From Pseudomonas delhiensis (GTDB lineage Bacteria; Pseudomonadota; Gammaproteobacteria; Pseudomonadales; Pseudomonadaceae): DNA of 64,000 bases. Positions 32,976-43,910 of this stretch are shown here, one piece after another (the stretch's first letter is position 1; the number at the start of each line of letters is the position of its first letter). The stretch lies in the NCBI RefSeq assembly GCF_900187975.1, contig NZ_FZPC01000015.1, positions 104,607 through 168,606 on the forward strand, read 5' to 3'. A program made the translations under genes and the position numbers. The notes beneath the pieces are model-generated. The model was not told the DNA's origin, did not search any database, and worked only from the letters and a program-made list of their open reading frames with translations.

Positions 32976-34859
32976 TCAGCGGCTGGCGGTCTTGTTGTCC
33001 CAGCTGGGCAGCTTGAACACCCAGAAGGAACCGCCCTGGGCCACCGGGCGCGTCAGGTCGGCCATGTCGCCGCCCCACAGCGGTACGGCGCCGCCGTAGC
33101 CGACGGTCACGCCGATGTACTGCTCGCCGTCCTGTTCCCAGGTGATGGGCGGGGAGACGATGCCGCTGCCGGTCTGGAACTTCCACAGCTCCTTGCCGTT
33201 CTTCGCGTCGAAGGCCTTGAGGAAGCCGTCGCCGGTGCCGGTGAACACCAGGTTGCCGGCGGTGGCCAGCACGCCGGCCCACAGCGGCAGGTGCTCCTTG
33301 TGTTCCCACACCACCTTGCCGCTGGTGGGGTCCATGGCGCGCAGGCTGCCGACGTGGTCGTCGTACATGCGCTTGATGCGGAAGCCCATGCCCAGGTAGG
33401 CGCTGCCCTTGGTGTAGCTGACTTCCTCGGTCCAGTAGTCCTCCTTCCAGTGGTTGGCCGGCACGTAGAACAGGCCGGTGTCCTGGCTGTAGGCCATGGG
33501 GTTCCAGTTCTTGCCGCCGAGGAAGGGCGGCGAGACTTCCACCGCCTTGCCGTGTTTCTGCCCCGGTTCCGGCAGCGGCGGGCGCTGGCCTTCGCGTTCC
33601 ACCGGGCGGCCGGTCTTCAGGTCGATGTGGCTGGCCCAGGTGATGTTGTCGACGAAGGGGAAGGCGTTCTGCAGCTTGCCGTTGCTGCGGTCCACCACGT
33701 AGAAGAAGCCGTTGCGGTCGGCGTGGGCGGTGGCCTTGACGATCTTGCCGTCCTTGGCCTTGTAGTCGAACAGCACCAGCTCGTTGTTGCCGGAGAAGTC
33801 CCAGGCGTCGTTCGGGGTGTGCTGGTAGAACCATTTCACCTCGCCGGTGCTCGGGTCCACGCCGACCTGGCCGGAGGTGTACAGGCTGTCGTAGTCGTGC
33901 GGGCTGCCGCCCTTGGCGGTGCGCGCCCAGGTGTTCCACGGGCCGGGGTTGCCGGCGCCGACGATGATGGTGTTGGTCTCGGCGTCGAAGCTGGCGCTCT
34001 GCCAGGGCGCGCCGCCGCCGTGGTTCCAGGACTCGACCTTGCCGGTGGGGGAGTTGGGGTCGTCCGGCCAGGACGGCGCCTTGACGTTGCCGGTGACGCT
34101 GCTGTCCTTGCCGTTCAGGCGGCCCATGTGGCCTTCGACGAAGGGCCGCATCCAGATTTCCTCGCCGGTGTCCGGGTCGCGGGCGAACAGGCGGCCGACC
34201 ACGCCGAACTCGTCGCCCGAGCTGCCGTGGATGAGCAGCACCTTGCCGGTCTTCTGGTCCTTCACGATGGTTGGCGCGCCGGTCATGGTGTAGCCGGCGC
34301 CGTGTTCGCCGAACTTCTTCTTCCATACCACCTTGCCGGTGTTCTTGTTCAGCGCCACGACCGAGGCGTCGAGGGTGCCGAAGAAGATCTTGTCGCCGTA
34401 GATGGCGGCGCCGCGGTTGACCACGTCGCAGCACGGGCGGATGTCGTCGGGCAGGCGGTGGTTGTAGGTCCACAGGCGCTTGCCGGTCCTGGCGTCGAGG
34501 GCGAACAGCCGCGAGTAGGAGGCGGTGACGTAGATCACCCCGTCGCTGACGATGGCCTGGGATTCCTGGCCGCGCTGCTTCTCGTCGCCGAAGGAGTAGG
34601 ACCAGGCCGGGGTCAGCTTGAACACGTTGTCGGCGTTGACCTGCCTGAGCGGGCTCCAGCGCTGGGCGTTGGTGCCCATGCCGTACTGCAGCACGTCGCC
34701 GGTGGTCTTGTGGTCGTTGGCGATGTCGTCCCAGCTGACGTCCTTGGCCAGCGCCGCGCCGCCGGCGCCCAGGGCGATGGCGAGGGTCAGGCCGTGCAGG
34801 GCGAGGCGCAGGGGGCCGGCAGAGCTGGGTGAAGAGGCGGGTGAGGTTCTTGTTGTCAT
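32976..34859 (-). CDS. exaA: PQQ-dependent ethanol dehydrogenase, calcium type (ExaA/PedE)
   Basis: 627 residues: a signal peptide ending AALA-KDV, then an eight-bladed PQQ propeller. The vicinal Cys pair is in [11 protein letters not shown], the Asn ligand in GAGNPGPWN, and catalytic Asp354 lies in [11 protein letters not shown] with Ser356 two residues on. Small residues there mark calcium-dependent enzymes; lanthanide enzymes have Asp. It oxidises alcohols to aldehydes in the periplasm and passes electrons to cytochrome c550, whose gene is divergent across 313 bases. The start at 34859 gives the expected length (ExaA is 623). The Asp/Ser reading is direct from sequence; metal preference follows from family knowledge. 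Confidence 0.95.
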   Translation of the reverse strand: MTTRTSPASSPSSAGPLRLALHGLTLAIALGAGGAALAKDVSWDDIANDHKTTGDVLQYGMGTNAQRWSPLRQVNADNVFKLTPAWSYSFGDEKQRGQESQAIVSDGVIYVTASYSRLFALDARTGKRLWTYNHRLPDDIRPCCDVVNRGAAIYGDKIFFGTLDASVVALNKNTGKVVWKKKFGEHGAGYTMTGAPTIVKDQKTGKVLLIHGSSGDEFGVVGRLFARDPDTGEEIWMRPFVEGHMGRLNGKDSSVTGNVKAPSWPDDPNSPTGKVESWNHGGGAPWQSASFDAETNTIIVGAGNPGPWNTWARTAKGGSPHDYDSLYTSGQVGVDPSTGEVKWFYQHTPNDAWDFSGNNELVLFDYKAKDGKIVKATAHADRNGFFYVVDRSNGKLQNAFPFVDNITWASHIDLKTGRPVEREGQRPPLPEPGQKHGKAVEVSPPFLGGKNWNPMAYSQDTGLFYVPANHWKEDYWTEEVSYTKGSAYLGMGFRIKRMYDDHVGSLRAMDPTSGKVVWEHKEHLPLWAGVLATAGNLVFTGTGDGFLKAFDAKNGKELWKFQTGSGIVSPPITWEQDGEQYIGVTVGYGGAVPLWGGDMADLTRPVAQGGSFWVFKLPSWDNKTASR

Positions 34860-35172
34860 CTTCGGGTTCCCGTTTTTGTGTTGGGTCGAGAAACGGCGGG
34901 CCGCTGCTCGGGCCGCGGCGGTTCCATGGTGGGAGCCGGCGGCGGTGGCGGAAACGGAAAAGCTCCCGCATCGGCCGGGACAAGTTCCCGGCCGGGGCAT
35001 GACTTGGGCTTGCTGCCGAAGGCCCTGGCGCGGCAGCCCTGCGCCCTAGTACGAAGGGAGTAGGCGGGGGCATCCAAAGCAGCATTCGGGGCGCGGGCGG
35101 GGCTTCCTAACATGGTCGAGGAGCGCCCCCTGGTGGCGCCCGTGCCTTGTCCTACCCCAGAGGAATGAAGTG
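34860..35172. promoter_or_regulatory. Divergent promoter region pedE/pedF
   Basis: 313 bases between the dehydrogenase and cytochrome genes. Apart from box c at 35049-35063 and high GC there is no palindrome or small gene that I can support. Confidence 0.5.
35049..35063. promoter_or_regulatory. Candidate PQQ-regulon box c
   Basis: GTACGAAGGGAGTAG, 110 bases before the pedF start and 190 before pedE. It differs from box b (5209) at two positions, and may serve either gene. Confidence 0.5.
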
Positions 35173-35610
35173 ATGAACAAGAAGAACTCCTTGCGCGGCC
35201 TGCTGGTGCTGGCCGGCCTCAGTGTCTCGGCCCTGGCCCTGGCCCATGGCAACGTGACCCCGCAAGCGGTGGATACCAAGGGCCTGGAGCCCCTGGGCAA
35301 GGAGTGGCGCGACACCAACCCGTACCGCGAGCCCTACGCCAACCACAAGCTGGCGGTGGAGATCGGCTCCTCCGCCTACAACCAGAACTGCGCGCGCTGC
35401 CACGGGCTGGAAGCCAAGTCCGGCGGCATCGCCCCCGACCTGCGCAAGCTCGACCTGGGCGCCGAGGGCGACGAGTGGTTCAAGGAGCGGGTGATCAACG
35501 GCGCGGTGCGCGATGGCGCCGTGTACATGCCGAAGATGGCCGACTTCATCAGCCAGGAAGGCCTGTGGGCGATTCGCAGCTACCTGGAAAGCGTCCACGT
35601 GGACGAGTGA
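35173..35610 (+). CDS. exaB: Cytochrome c550 (ExaB/PedF)
   Basis: 145 residues: a signal peptide ending LALA-HG, one c-type heme site NCARCHG, and an axial Met candidate in VYMPKMADF. It accepts electrons from PQQ alcohol dehydrogenases in the periplasm and passes them to the terminal oxidases. AGAGGAA lies eight bases before the ATG. It is the first of a rightward series of five genes including the binding protein, SoxYZ-like carrier, metallohydrolase and pedH. Confidence 0.93.
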   Translation: MNKKNSLRGLLVLAGLSVSALALAHGNVTPQAVDTKGLEPLGKEWRDTNPYREPYANHKLAVEIGSSAYNQNCARCHGLEAKSGGIAPDLRKLDLGAEGDEWFKERVINGAVRDGAVYMPKMADFISQEGLWAIRSYLESVHVDE

Positions 35611-35617
35611 CGCCGCC

Positions 35618-36499
35618 ATGCGCCTGCTCAGCCTGCTGTGCGGCCTGCTCCTGATGCTGGGGCAGGCCGAGGCCAAGGTCCGGCCCTACGAAGACATGGT
35701 CGCTTCCGGCGTATTGCGGGTGGCGGTCTACCAGAACTTCCCGCCCTACAGCTACATGCAGGGCGGCCAGCCCCGCGGCATCGACGTCGACCTGGCCACG
35801 CGCCTGGCCCAGGGCCTGGGGCTGCGCGCGGAGTTCCTCTGGGTGATCCCCGGCGAGCGCCTGGACGACGACCTGCGCAACTTCATCTGGAAGGGCCACT
35901 ACCTGCGCCCGGGCGTGGTCGCCGACGTGATGCTGCGGGTACCCTACGACCGCGACTACTCGAACAAGCGCAACGACGTCGGCGAGCTGGCCAACGACCA
36001 GGTGGTGATGTTCGGCCCCTACCAGCGCGAACGCTGGCAGGTGGTCAACGACGCCCGCCGGCTGCCGCAGGTGGACACCATCGCGGCGTTCCGCGAGCAC
36101 CGCATCGGCGTGGAGCTGGACAGCGTGCCCTCGTTCTACCTGACCTCGGTGCTGGGCGGCCAGCTCAGCGCCATGACCGTGCATTTCCCCAGCACCCAGG
36201 CGGCCTTCGACGCCATGCGCGGCGGCAAGGTGGACGCGGTGATGGCGCTGCGCGGCGAGCTGGACTGGATGCGCGCCCAGGCCCATGACGAGCAGCTGAA
36301 GAACGCCGAGAACACCTACCCCAGCCTCGGCCAGCCGGACTGGGACATCGGCATGGCGGTGCACGAGAGCAACCGCCAGCTGTCCAACGCCCTCGACGGC
36401 GAGCTGGAGGAGCTGGTGCGCAGCGGCGAGCTGGCCAAGCTGTACGCCGGCTACGGCGTGCGCTACGAGTTGCCGGGGCTGTACCAGGACGTGCAATAG
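35618..36499 (+). CDS. Quinoprotein-associated periplasmic binding protein (MoxJ-like)
   Basis: 293 residues: a signal peptide (ending QAEA-KVRP), then an SBP_bac_3-type fold with GVLRVAVYQNFPPYSYM and GIDVDLATRLAQGLGL. It is the family of binding proteins found beside PQQ dehydrogenases, related to MxaJ/XoxJ, which in methanol dehydrogenase systems bind or mature the dehydrogenase or its metal rather than feed a transporter. It starts eight bases after pedF and probably is translationally coupled. The corresponding P. putida gene follows pedF. The ligand is unknown. Confidence 0.85.
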   Translation: MRLLSLLCGLLLMLGQAEAKVRPYEDMVASGVLRVAVYQNFPPYSYMQGGQPRGIDVDLATRLAQGLGLRAEFLWVIPGERLDDDLRNFIWKGHYLRPGVVADVMLRVPYDRDYSNKRNDVGELANDQVVMFGPYQRERWQVVNDARRLPQVDTIAAFREHRIGVELDSVPSFYLTSVLGGQLSAMTVHFPSTQAAFDAMRGGKVDAVMALRGELDWMRAQAHDEQLKNAENTYPSLGQPDWDIGMAVHESNRQLSNALDGELEELVRSGELAKLYAGYGVRYELPGLYQDVQ

Positions 36500-36513
36500 C
36501 ACGAGGAGGAGGG

Positions 36514-37260
36514 ATGCGCAGACGTAGCCTGCTGTTGGGCCTGTGCGGCCTGCCGCTGCTGGCCGCGGCGGTGGAGGGCGACCCGGTGCCCTCGGTGATG
36601 TGGGACTACCACCACAAGCGCCTGCTCGGCGGCGAGCCCTTCGTCTTCGACGAGCGGGTGAAGCTGAGCGTGCCGCCCTTCGCCGAGGACTCGCGGCAGG
36701 TGCCGGTGGAGGTGGACGCGCGGCAGCTGCCCGGGCGCTACGAGCGCCTGGTGCTGTGGGCCGAGCTGAACCCCATCCCCCACGTGCTGACGCTCTACCC
36801 GGGCAAGGACCTGGAGGCGCTGCTGGCGGTGCGCATCCGCATCGAGCAGGCCACCGCCATCCGCGCCGCCCTGCGCGGCGAGGACGGTGTGTGGCGCGTG
36901 GGCTCGGCCTGGGTCGACGCCGCCGGCGGCGGCTGCACCGCGCCCAGCGTGGTGCGCGCCCAGGCCGGCTGGGAGCAGCGCCTGGGCCAGGTGCACGGCG
37001 GCGCCTTCTCCCGCGGGCCGAACACGCGCCTGCGCCTGAAGGTGGACCACCCGATGGACAACGGCCTGGTCGGCGGCATTCCGGAGTTCTACCTCGACCA
37101 CGCCGAACTGCGCACGCCCGAGGGCGAGGTGTTGGCGCGCCTGGACCTGTTCCCGGCGGTGAGCGAGAACCCCAGCTTCAGCTTCGAACTGCGCGGCCAT
37201 CCCCACGCGCGGCTGTTCCTGCACGACAACAACGGCAACGAGGTCGAGGCCGCCCTCTGA
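36514..37260 (+). CDS. Quinoprotein dehydrogenase-associated SoxYZ-like carrier
   Basis: 248 residues: a signal peptide (MRRRSLLLGLCGLPLLAAA), an N-terminal SoxY-like domain ending in the flexible Cys tail (AGGGCTAPS near residue 142), and a C-terminal SoxZ-like domain (TRLRLKVDHPMDNG, FSFELRGHPHA). SoxYZ carries sulfur intermediates on the Cys of a GGCGG swinging arm; here the two are fused and occur with PQQ enzymes, so a covalent carrier role in periplasm is likely, although the cargo is unknown. It precedes the metallohydrolase by 27 bases, the usual pairing. Confidence 0.85.
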   Translation: MRRRSLLLGLCGLPLLAAAVEGDPVPSVMWDYHHKRLLGGEPFVFDERVKLSVPPFAEDSRQVPVEVDARQLPGRYERLVLWAELNPIPHVLTLYPGKDLEALLAVRIRIEQATAIRAALRGEDGVWRVGSAWVDAAGGGCTAPSVVRAQAGWEQRLGQVHGGAFSRGPNTRLRLKVDHPMDNGLVGGIPEFYLDHAELRTPEGEVLARLDLFPAVSENPSFSFELRGHPHARLFLHDNNGNEVEAAL

Positions 37261-37287
37261 GGCGGCCGGCCCGCCCGCGAGGTGCCC

Positions 37288-38217
37288 ATGCGTTACCTGC
37301 TGACCTTCCTGCTGCTGCTCTGCACCCAGGTCCTCGCCGACCTGCAGTACCACCTGCAACCCCGGCAGATCGCCGCCGGCACCTGGCTGGTGGAGGGCAG
37401 CACCGGGAACTTCGCCAAGGACAACGGCGGCAACATCGTCAACGTCGCCTTCATCGACACCGGCGACGGCATCCTGGTGATCGACACCGGCCCCTCGCGG
37501 CGCTATGGCGAGGCGCTGCGCGCGGTCATCCAGCAGACCACCGGCAAGCCGGTGAAGCAGGTGCTGCTGACCCACCACCACCCGGACCACGTGCTGGGCA
37601 ACCAGGCCTTCACCGACGTGCCCATCGGCGCGCTGGCCGGTACCAGCAAGCTGCTGAAGGAGCAGGGCAACGCCATGGCGGAGAACATGTACCGCCTGGT
37701 GGGCGACTGGATGCGCGGCACCGAGGTGGTGTTGCCGACGCAGGCGGTGGAGCCGGGCGAGCTGCAGGTCGGCACGCATCGTTTCCGTCTGCTCGGCCTG
37801 CGCGGGCATACCGGGGCGGACCTGGCGATCCTCGACGAGACCACCGGGGTGCTGTTCGCCGGTGACCTGGTGTTCTACGAACGCGCCCTGACCACGCCCA
37901 ACAGCCCCGGCCTGGACGTCTGGCTGGCCGACCTCGATACCCTGCAGGCGCTGCCCTGGAAGCTGATCGTCCCCGGCCACGGGCCCATCGCCACAGACAC
38001 CAGGCCTTTCGCCCAGATGCGCGACTACCTCGGCTGGCTCGACGGCGTGATGCGCGAAGGCACCCGCGAAGGCGCGGACATGAACGACCTGCTGCGCACC
38101 CCCATCCCCGAACGCTTCGCCGGCATCAGCCTGACGCGCTACGAGCTGATCCGCAGCGTCACCCACCTGTACCCGCGCTACGAGCAGCAGGCCCTGCCGC
38201 GTATCGACCAACAATGA
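37288..38217 (+). CDS. Quinoprotein relay system zinc metallohydrolase (SoxH-like)
   Basis: 309 residues: a signal peptide (ending TQVLA-DLQ) and a metallo-beta-lactamase fold with the metal motif THHHPDHVLGN, GLRGHTGAD, LFAGDLVF and VPGHGPIA. This is the metallohydrolase type that accompanies the SoxYZ-like carrier in PQQ gene clusters; it may release or process something bound on the carrier. GAGG lies five bases before the ATG at 37288. It is periplasmic. The substrate is unknown. Confidence 0.87.
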   Translation: MRYLLTFLLLLCTQVLADLQYHLQPRQIAAGTWLVEGSTGNFAKDNGGNIVNVAFIDTGDGILVIDTGPSRRYGEALRAVIQQTTGKPVKQVLLTHHHPDHVLGNQAFTDVPIGALAGTSKLLKEQGNAMAENMYRLVGDWMRGTEVVLPTQAVEPGELQVGTHRFRLLGLRGHTGADLAILDETTGVLFAGDLVFYERALTTPNSPGLDVWLADLDTLQALPWKLIVPGHGPIATDTRPFAQMRDYLGWLDGVMREGTREGADMNDLLRTPIPERFAGISLTRYELIRSVTHLYPRYEQQALPRIDQQ

Positions 38218-38241
38218 GCCGCCCCGGCCCTTCGTAGTCGC

Positions 38242-38346
38242 GTAGGGCGTATAACCGTTCGCGGTTATACGCCGTTGCCCCGGGCCACGGTATCCCCCTG
38301 TAGGAGCGCGCCCTGCGCGCGAATCGCGGGCAGGGCCCGCTCCTAC
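38242..38346. repeat. Dispersed repeats between metallohydrolase and pedH
   Basis: GTAGGGCGTATAACCGTTCG and its complement at 38242-38273, then a REP-like stem GTAGGAGCGCGCCCTG...CGGGCAGGGCCCGCTCCTAC at 38300-38346. Both match elements elsewhere in the window. Confidence 0.8.
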
Positions 38347-38370
38347 ACCTGCGCCGAGGTTCGGGTATTG

Positions 38371-38385
38371 CTACCAAGGAACTAG
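38371..38385. promoter_or_regulatory. Candidate PQQ-regulon box d (pedH)
   Basis: CTACCAAGGAACTAG, 109 bases before the pedH start. The repeats upstream and this box suggest that pedH has its own promoter. Confidence 0.5.
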
Positions 38386-38493
38386 GGAATTCGGTAAAGC
38401 GGTCAATTGTTGGCCCACCGCACCGGGCCAAGAATCTGCGGCAGACCGGGAAAACTTCCCGGGTACAACAACAAATCCGCAGAGGTAGCCGCA

Positions 38494-40272
38494 ATGAGAC
38501 ATGCAGGTCCCACCCCTTCCTTCGCGCGCAGCGCGCTCTTCGCCGCACTCGCCCTGGCCAGCCTGGGCGCCCAGGCCGCGGTTACCGACCAGGACATCAG
38601 TGACAGCGCCAAGCGCACCGACCAGATCGTGGTCAACGGCATCAACCAGCAGGGCCAGCGCTTCAGCCCGCTGAAGACCCTCAACAGCGACAACGTCAAG
38701 GAGCTGCGCCCGGTGTGGGCATTGTCGTTCGGCGGCGAGAAGCAGCGCGGCCAGCAGGCCCAGCCGCTGGTGAAGGACGGCGTGATGTACGTCACCGCCT
38801 CCTACTCGCGGGTGTTCGCCGTGGACGCGCGCACCGGGCGCAAGCTCTGGCAGTACGATGCGCGCCTGCCCGACGGCATCATGCCCTGCTGCGACGTGAT
38901 CAACCGCGGCGTGGCCCTGTACGGCGACCTGGTGATCTTCGGCACCCTGGACGCCAAGCTGGTGGCGCTGAACAAGGACACCGGCAAGGTGGTGTGGAAG
39001 AAGACCGTGGCCGACTACAAGGCCGGCTACTCCATCTCCGCCGCGCCGCTGATCGCCAAGGGCAAGCTGATCACCGGCGTGGCCGGCGGCGAGTTCGGCG
39101 TGGTCGGCAAGATCGAGGCGTACGACCCCAGCAACGGCGAGCTGCTGTGGAGCCGCCCGACCGTCGAAGGCCACATGGGCTACGTGTACAAGGACGGCAA
39201 GGCCATCGAGAACGGCATCTCCGGCGGCGAGGCCGGCAAGACCTGGCCGGGCGACCTGTGGAAGACCGGCGGCGCCGCGCCCTGGCTGGGCGGCTACTAC
39301 GACCCGAGCACCGATTCGCTGTTCATCGGCACCGGCAACCCGTCGCCGTGGAACTCGCACCTGCGCCCGGGCGACAACCTGTTCTCCTCCTCGCGCCTGG
39401 CGCTGAACCCGGAGGACGGCTCGATCAAGTGGCACTTCCAGACCACCCCCCACGACGGCTGGGACTTCGACGGCGTCAACGAGCTGGTGTCCTTCGACTA
39501 CAAGGATGGCGGCAAGACCATCAAGGCCGCGGCCACCGCCGACCGCAACGGTTTCTTCTACGTGCTGGACCGCACCAACGGCAAGTTCATCCGCGGCTTC
39601 CCCTTCGTCGACAAGGTCACCTGGGCCAAGGGCCTGGATGAGAACGGCCGGCCGATCTACGACGACGCCCACCGCCCCGGCGCGCCGGGCGACGCTACCA
39701 AGGGCACCTCGGTGTTCGTCTCGCCGTCGTTCCTCGGCGGCAAGAACTGGATGCCCATGGCCTACAGCCAGGACACCGGCCTGTTCTACGTGCCCTCCAA
39801 CGAGTGGGGCATGGACATGTGGAACGAGAACGTGACCTACAAGAAGGGCGCGGCCTACCTGGGCGCCGGCTTCACCATCAAGCCGCTGAACGAGAAGTAC
39901 ATCGGCGTGCTGCGCGCCATCGACCCCAAGACCGGCAAGCAGGTCTGGCGCTACGAGAACTACGCGCCGCTGTGGGGCGGCGTGCTGGCCACCCACGGCA
40001 ACCTGGTGTTCACCGGCAACCCCGAGGGCTACCTGATGGCCTTCGACGCCAAGACCGGCAAGAAGCTCTACGAGTTCAACACCGGCTCGGGCGTGATCGC
40101 CTCGCCGATCACCTGGGAGATGGACGGCGAGCAGTACGTCACCGTGCTTTCCGGCTGGGGCGGCGCCGTGCCACTGTGGGGCGGCGAGGTGGCCAAGCGC
40201 ATCAAGGACCTGGACCAGGGCGGGATGATCTGGACCTTCAAGCTGCCGAAGGACCTGGTGAGCAAGCGCTGA
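38494..40272 (+). CDS. pedH: PQQ-dependent alcohol dehydrogenase, lanthanide type (PedH)
   Basis: 592 residues: a signal peptide (ending AQA-AVTD), a PQQ propeller with vicinal cysteines in [20 protein letters not shown], and catalytic Asp324 in [11 protein letters not shown] followed by Asp326. The extra Asp two residues after the catalytic one coordinates lanthanides in XoxF and PedH enzymes, so this is the rare-earth counterpart of the exaA product in the same window. AGAGG lies before the ATG at 38494; a much earlier in-frame ATG would not give a signal peptide. Periplasmic. In P. putida expression rises with lanthanides through PedS2/PedR2. Confidence 0.95.
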   Translation: MRHAGPTPSFARSALFAALALASLGAQAAVTDQDISDSAKRTDQIVVNGINQQGQRFSPLKTLNSDNVKELRPVWALSFGGEKQRGQQAQPLVKDGVMYVTASYSRVFAVDARTGRKLWQYDARLPDGIMPCCDVINRGVALYGDLVIFGTLDAKLVALNKDTGKVVWKKTVADYKAGYSISAAPLIAKGKLITGVAGGEFGVVGKIEAYDPSNGELLWSRPTVEGHMGYVYKDGKAIENGISGGEAGKTWPGDLWKTGGAAPWLGGYYDPSTDSLFIGTGNPSPWNSHLRPGDNLFSSSRLALNPEDGSIKWHFQTTPHDGWDFDGVNELVSFDYKDGGKTIKAAATADRNGFFYVLDRTNGKFIRGFPFVDKVTWAKGLDENGRPIYDDAHRPGAPGDATKGTSVFVSPSFLGGKNWMPMAYSQDTGLFYVPSNEWGMDMWNENVTYKKGAAYLGAGFTIKPLNEKYIGVLRAIDPKTGKQVWRYENYAPLWGGVLATHGNLVFTGNPEGYLMAFDAKTGKKLYEFNTGSGVIASPITWEMDGEQYVTVLSGWGGAVPLWGGEVAKRIKDLDQGGMIWTFKLPKDLVSKR

Positions 40273-40293
40273 GTTCGCTGGGGTGAGGGCAGG

Positions 40294-40322
40294 GGGCTGG
40301 CCTGGTGCCGGCCCTTTGCTTT
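40294..40322 (+). terminator. Terminator of pedH
   Basis: GGGCTGGC / GCCGGCCC stem (one G-U pair), five-base loop, followed by TTTGCTTTTT, 21 bases after the pedH stop. Confidence 0.75.
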
Positions 40323-40402
40323 TTGGCTTTTTGCTTTTTGTAGGAGCGAGCTTGCTCGCGAACAGCAGTGTCAGGTTTAGCTACGGAGCGTGATTGGAAT
40401 CT

Positions 40403-40565
40403 GCAACCCTCTCCCCAGCCCTCTCCCTGAAGGGAGAGGGGGCTAGTCCGTGCTGAGAAAAGTGATGGTTTCAGCCGGCCACTCGGCGCAAGCCGGCTAA
40501 CGCCGAAGCATCAGCGCACGCCGAACGGTCCCCTCTCCCTTCAGGGAGAGGGTTAGGGAGAGGGG
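40403..40565. repeat. CCCTCTCCC-type repeat pair
   Basis: The 485-base gap before exaC holds CCAGCCCTCTCCCTGAAGGG near 40413 and an inverted relative (CCCCTCTCCCTTCAGGGAGA) near 40530, enclosing about 100 bases that include CGCACGCCGAACGG. The same pair with similar content lies at 42530-42690 and a variant at 62625-62750. No gene seen. Confidence 0.7.
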
Positions 40566-40640
40566 CCGGCGTCAACGCTTGCACCGCAGCCACCGGGTAA
40601 CTCCATTCGTAAGCTCGCTCCTACGAACACCCCCCCTCTA

Positions 40641-40655
40641 CTACCAAATAACTAC
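40641..40655. promoter_or_regulatory. Candidate PQQ-regulon box e (exaC)
   Basis: CTACCAAATAACTAC, 103 bases before the exaC start. Confidence 0.5.
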
Positions 40656-40757
40656 CCCCTCACGCCCATGGGCGCATTCCTGGCCGGCGCGGGCGCTGCC
40701 TAAGATCGCCGCAAGGCCCGGGCTTGGTGCGCCGGGACGCCACAGGAGAGCTTCGCC

Positions 40758-42278
<1,521 letters not shown>

Positions 42279-42445
42279 GGTAGACCGGCCGCCCGCGCAC
42301 CCGTCCCCATCCGGGGGCGCGGGCCGGTTCCGGCAAGCGTGTTCAACACCCGCGCCCGGCGCTCCACCGGGCCACCTTTTCGATGCGCCCGTCCGTGGGC
42401 GACCCGTGCGTCCCTCCCACTTCCGGGCGCGGCGGGACTGTCGAG

Positions 42446-42474
42446 CGCGGCTTCGGCCGCGTTTTTTGTTTTTG
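42446..42474 (+). terminator. Terminator of exaC
   Basis: CGCGGC-TTCG-GCCGCG with UUCG loop followed by TTTTTTGTTTTT, 168 bases after the exaC stop. Strong intrinsic terminator. Confidence 0.9.
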
Positions 42475-42529
42475 GGGGGAGGAGGCTTGGGTGCCTCACG
42501 GATATCGCGGTGTTCTTGGTGTGACTCCG

Positions 42530-42690
42530 CTCCCTCTCCCCAGCCCTCTCCCTGAAGGGAGAGGGGGCCAGTCCGTGCCGAGAAGGGAAATGGAGTCAGT
42601 TGGGAATCCCGCAGTTGCCGGCTAACGCCGAAACACCCGCGCACGCCGAACGGTCCCCTCTCCCTTCAGGGAGAGGGTTAGGGAGAGGGA
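42530..42690. repeat. CCCTCTCCC-type repeat pair, second copy
   Basis: Nearly the same arrangement as at 40403-40565: CCAGCCCTCTCCCTGAAGGG at 42541 and CCCCTCTCCCTTCAGGGAGA near 42654, with CGCACGCCGAACGG between. The two copies flank exaC. The rest of the 586-base gap before pqqA holds the exaC terminator and box f. Confidence 0.75.
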
Positions 42691-42756
42691 ACGGCGTCAA
42701 CACTCGCACCCCTGCAACCGGGAGGCACATCCACAAAAAGGCCGTCCCCCCCCTCC

Positions 42757-42771
42757 CTACCAAATCAGGGG
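42757..42771. promoter_or_regulatory. Candidate PQQ-regulon box f (pqqA)
   Basis: CTACCAAATCAGGGG, 94 bases before pqqA. The left half TACCAA is perfect, the right half poor. ErbR is known to control pqq genes in P. aeruginosa. Confidence 0.45.
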
Positions 42772-42864
42772 GAAAACTCCTTCGAAAGTATCATTCGGAG
42801 GACCCACCCCCGGTGTTTAACTCGACCTGCCGGAATCGCCGGCCAACAAGAAGAGGACAGACCC

Positions 42865-42936
42865 ATGTGGACCAAGCCTAGCTTCACCGACCTGCGCCTT
42901 GGCTTCGAAGTGACCCTGTACTTCGCCAACCGCTGA
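42865..42936 (+). CDS. pqqA: PQQ precursor peptide PqqA
   Basis: 23 residues beginning [15 protein letters not shown] and ending LYFANR. The Glu15 and Tyr19 pair in FEVTLY is the E-x3-Y motif cross-linked and excised to form PQQ. GAGGA lies seven bases before the ATG. It is the first gene of the pqqABCDE operon, 47 bases before pqqB. Confidence 0.97.
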   Translation: MWTKPSFTDLRLGFEVTLYFANR

Positions 42937-42983
42937 TCCACCCGGCCCCGGTCTTCCGGGGCCCCTGCCCACGGGGCACTGTC

Positions 42984-43898
42984 ATGCACATCCGTATTCT
43001 CGGTTCGGCCGCCGGCGGCGGCTTCCCCCAGTGGAACTGCAACTGCCGCAACTGCCACGGCGTGCGCACCGGCCAGGTGCTGGCGCAACCGCGCACGCAA
43101 TCCTCCATCGCCCTGTCCGACGACGGCGAGCGCTGGATCCTCTGCAACGCCTCGCCCGACATCCGCGCCCAGCTCGCCGCCTTCCCGGCCCTGCAGCCGG
43201 CACGCAAGGTCCGCGACACGGCGATCGCCGGCATCCTCCTGCTGGACAGCCAGATCGACCATTGCACCGGCCTGCTCAGCCTGCGCGAGGGCTGCCCGCA
43301 CGATGTCTGGTGCACGCGCATGGTCCACCAGGACCTCTCCACCGGCTTCCCGCTGTTCAGCATGCTGCAGCACTGGAACGGCGGCCTGCGCCACCACCTG
43401 ATCGAGCTGGACGGCGCACCCTTCAGCGTGCCCGCCTGCCCGAACCTGCGCTTCACCGCCATCCCCCTGCGCAGCGCCGCGCCGCCGTATTCGCCGCACC
43501 GCCACGACCCGCACCCGGGCGACAACATCGGCCTGTTCGTCGAGGACCTGGGCAGCGGCGGCAAGCTGTTCTACGCCCCCGGCCTGGGCCAGGTGGACGA
43601 CGCCCTGCTGGGCTGGATGCGCCGCGCCGACTGCCTGCTGGTGGACGGCACCCTGTGGCGCGACGACGAGATGCGCCGCTGCGAGGTGGGCGACAAGCTC
43701 GGCAGCGAGATGGGCCACCTGGCCCAGAGCGGCCCCGGCGGCATGCTCGAAGTGCTGGACGGCGTGCCCGGGCCGCGCAAGGTGCTCATCCACATCAACA
43801 ACACCAACCCCATCCTCGACCCGGCCTCGCCCGAGCGCGCCCAGCTGGACGCCCGCGGCGTCGAAGTGGCCTGGGACGGCATGGCCATCCACCTGTAG
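42984..43898 (+). CDS. pqqB: PQQ biosynthesis hydroxylase PqqB
   Basis: 304 residues of metallo-beta-lactamase fold. The N-terminus [20 protein letters not shown] and the cysteine-containing motif NCRNCHGVR are typical of PqqB, with [11 protein letters not shown] and [10 protein letters not shown] later. It hydroxylates the cross-linked Tyr/Glu precursor during PQQ synthesis. Starts 47 bases after pqqA and ends 12 bases before pqqC. Confidence 0.96.
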   Translation: MHIRILGSAAGGGFPQWNCNCRNCHGVRTGQVLAQPRTQSSIALSDDGERWILCNASPDIRAQLAAFPALQPARKVRDTAIAGILLLDSQIDHCTGLLSLREGCPHDVWCTRMVHQDLSTGFPLFSMLQHWNGGLRHHLIELDGAPFSVPACPNLRFTAIPLRSAAPPYSPHRHDPHPGDNIGLFVEDLGSGGKLFYAPGLGQVDDALLGWMRRADCLLVDGTLWRDDEMRRCEVGDKLGSEMGHLAQSGPGGMLEVLDGVPGPRKVLIHINNTNPILDPASPERAQLDARGVEVAWDGMAIHL

Positions 43899-43910
43899 AG
43901 GGAGCACGCG

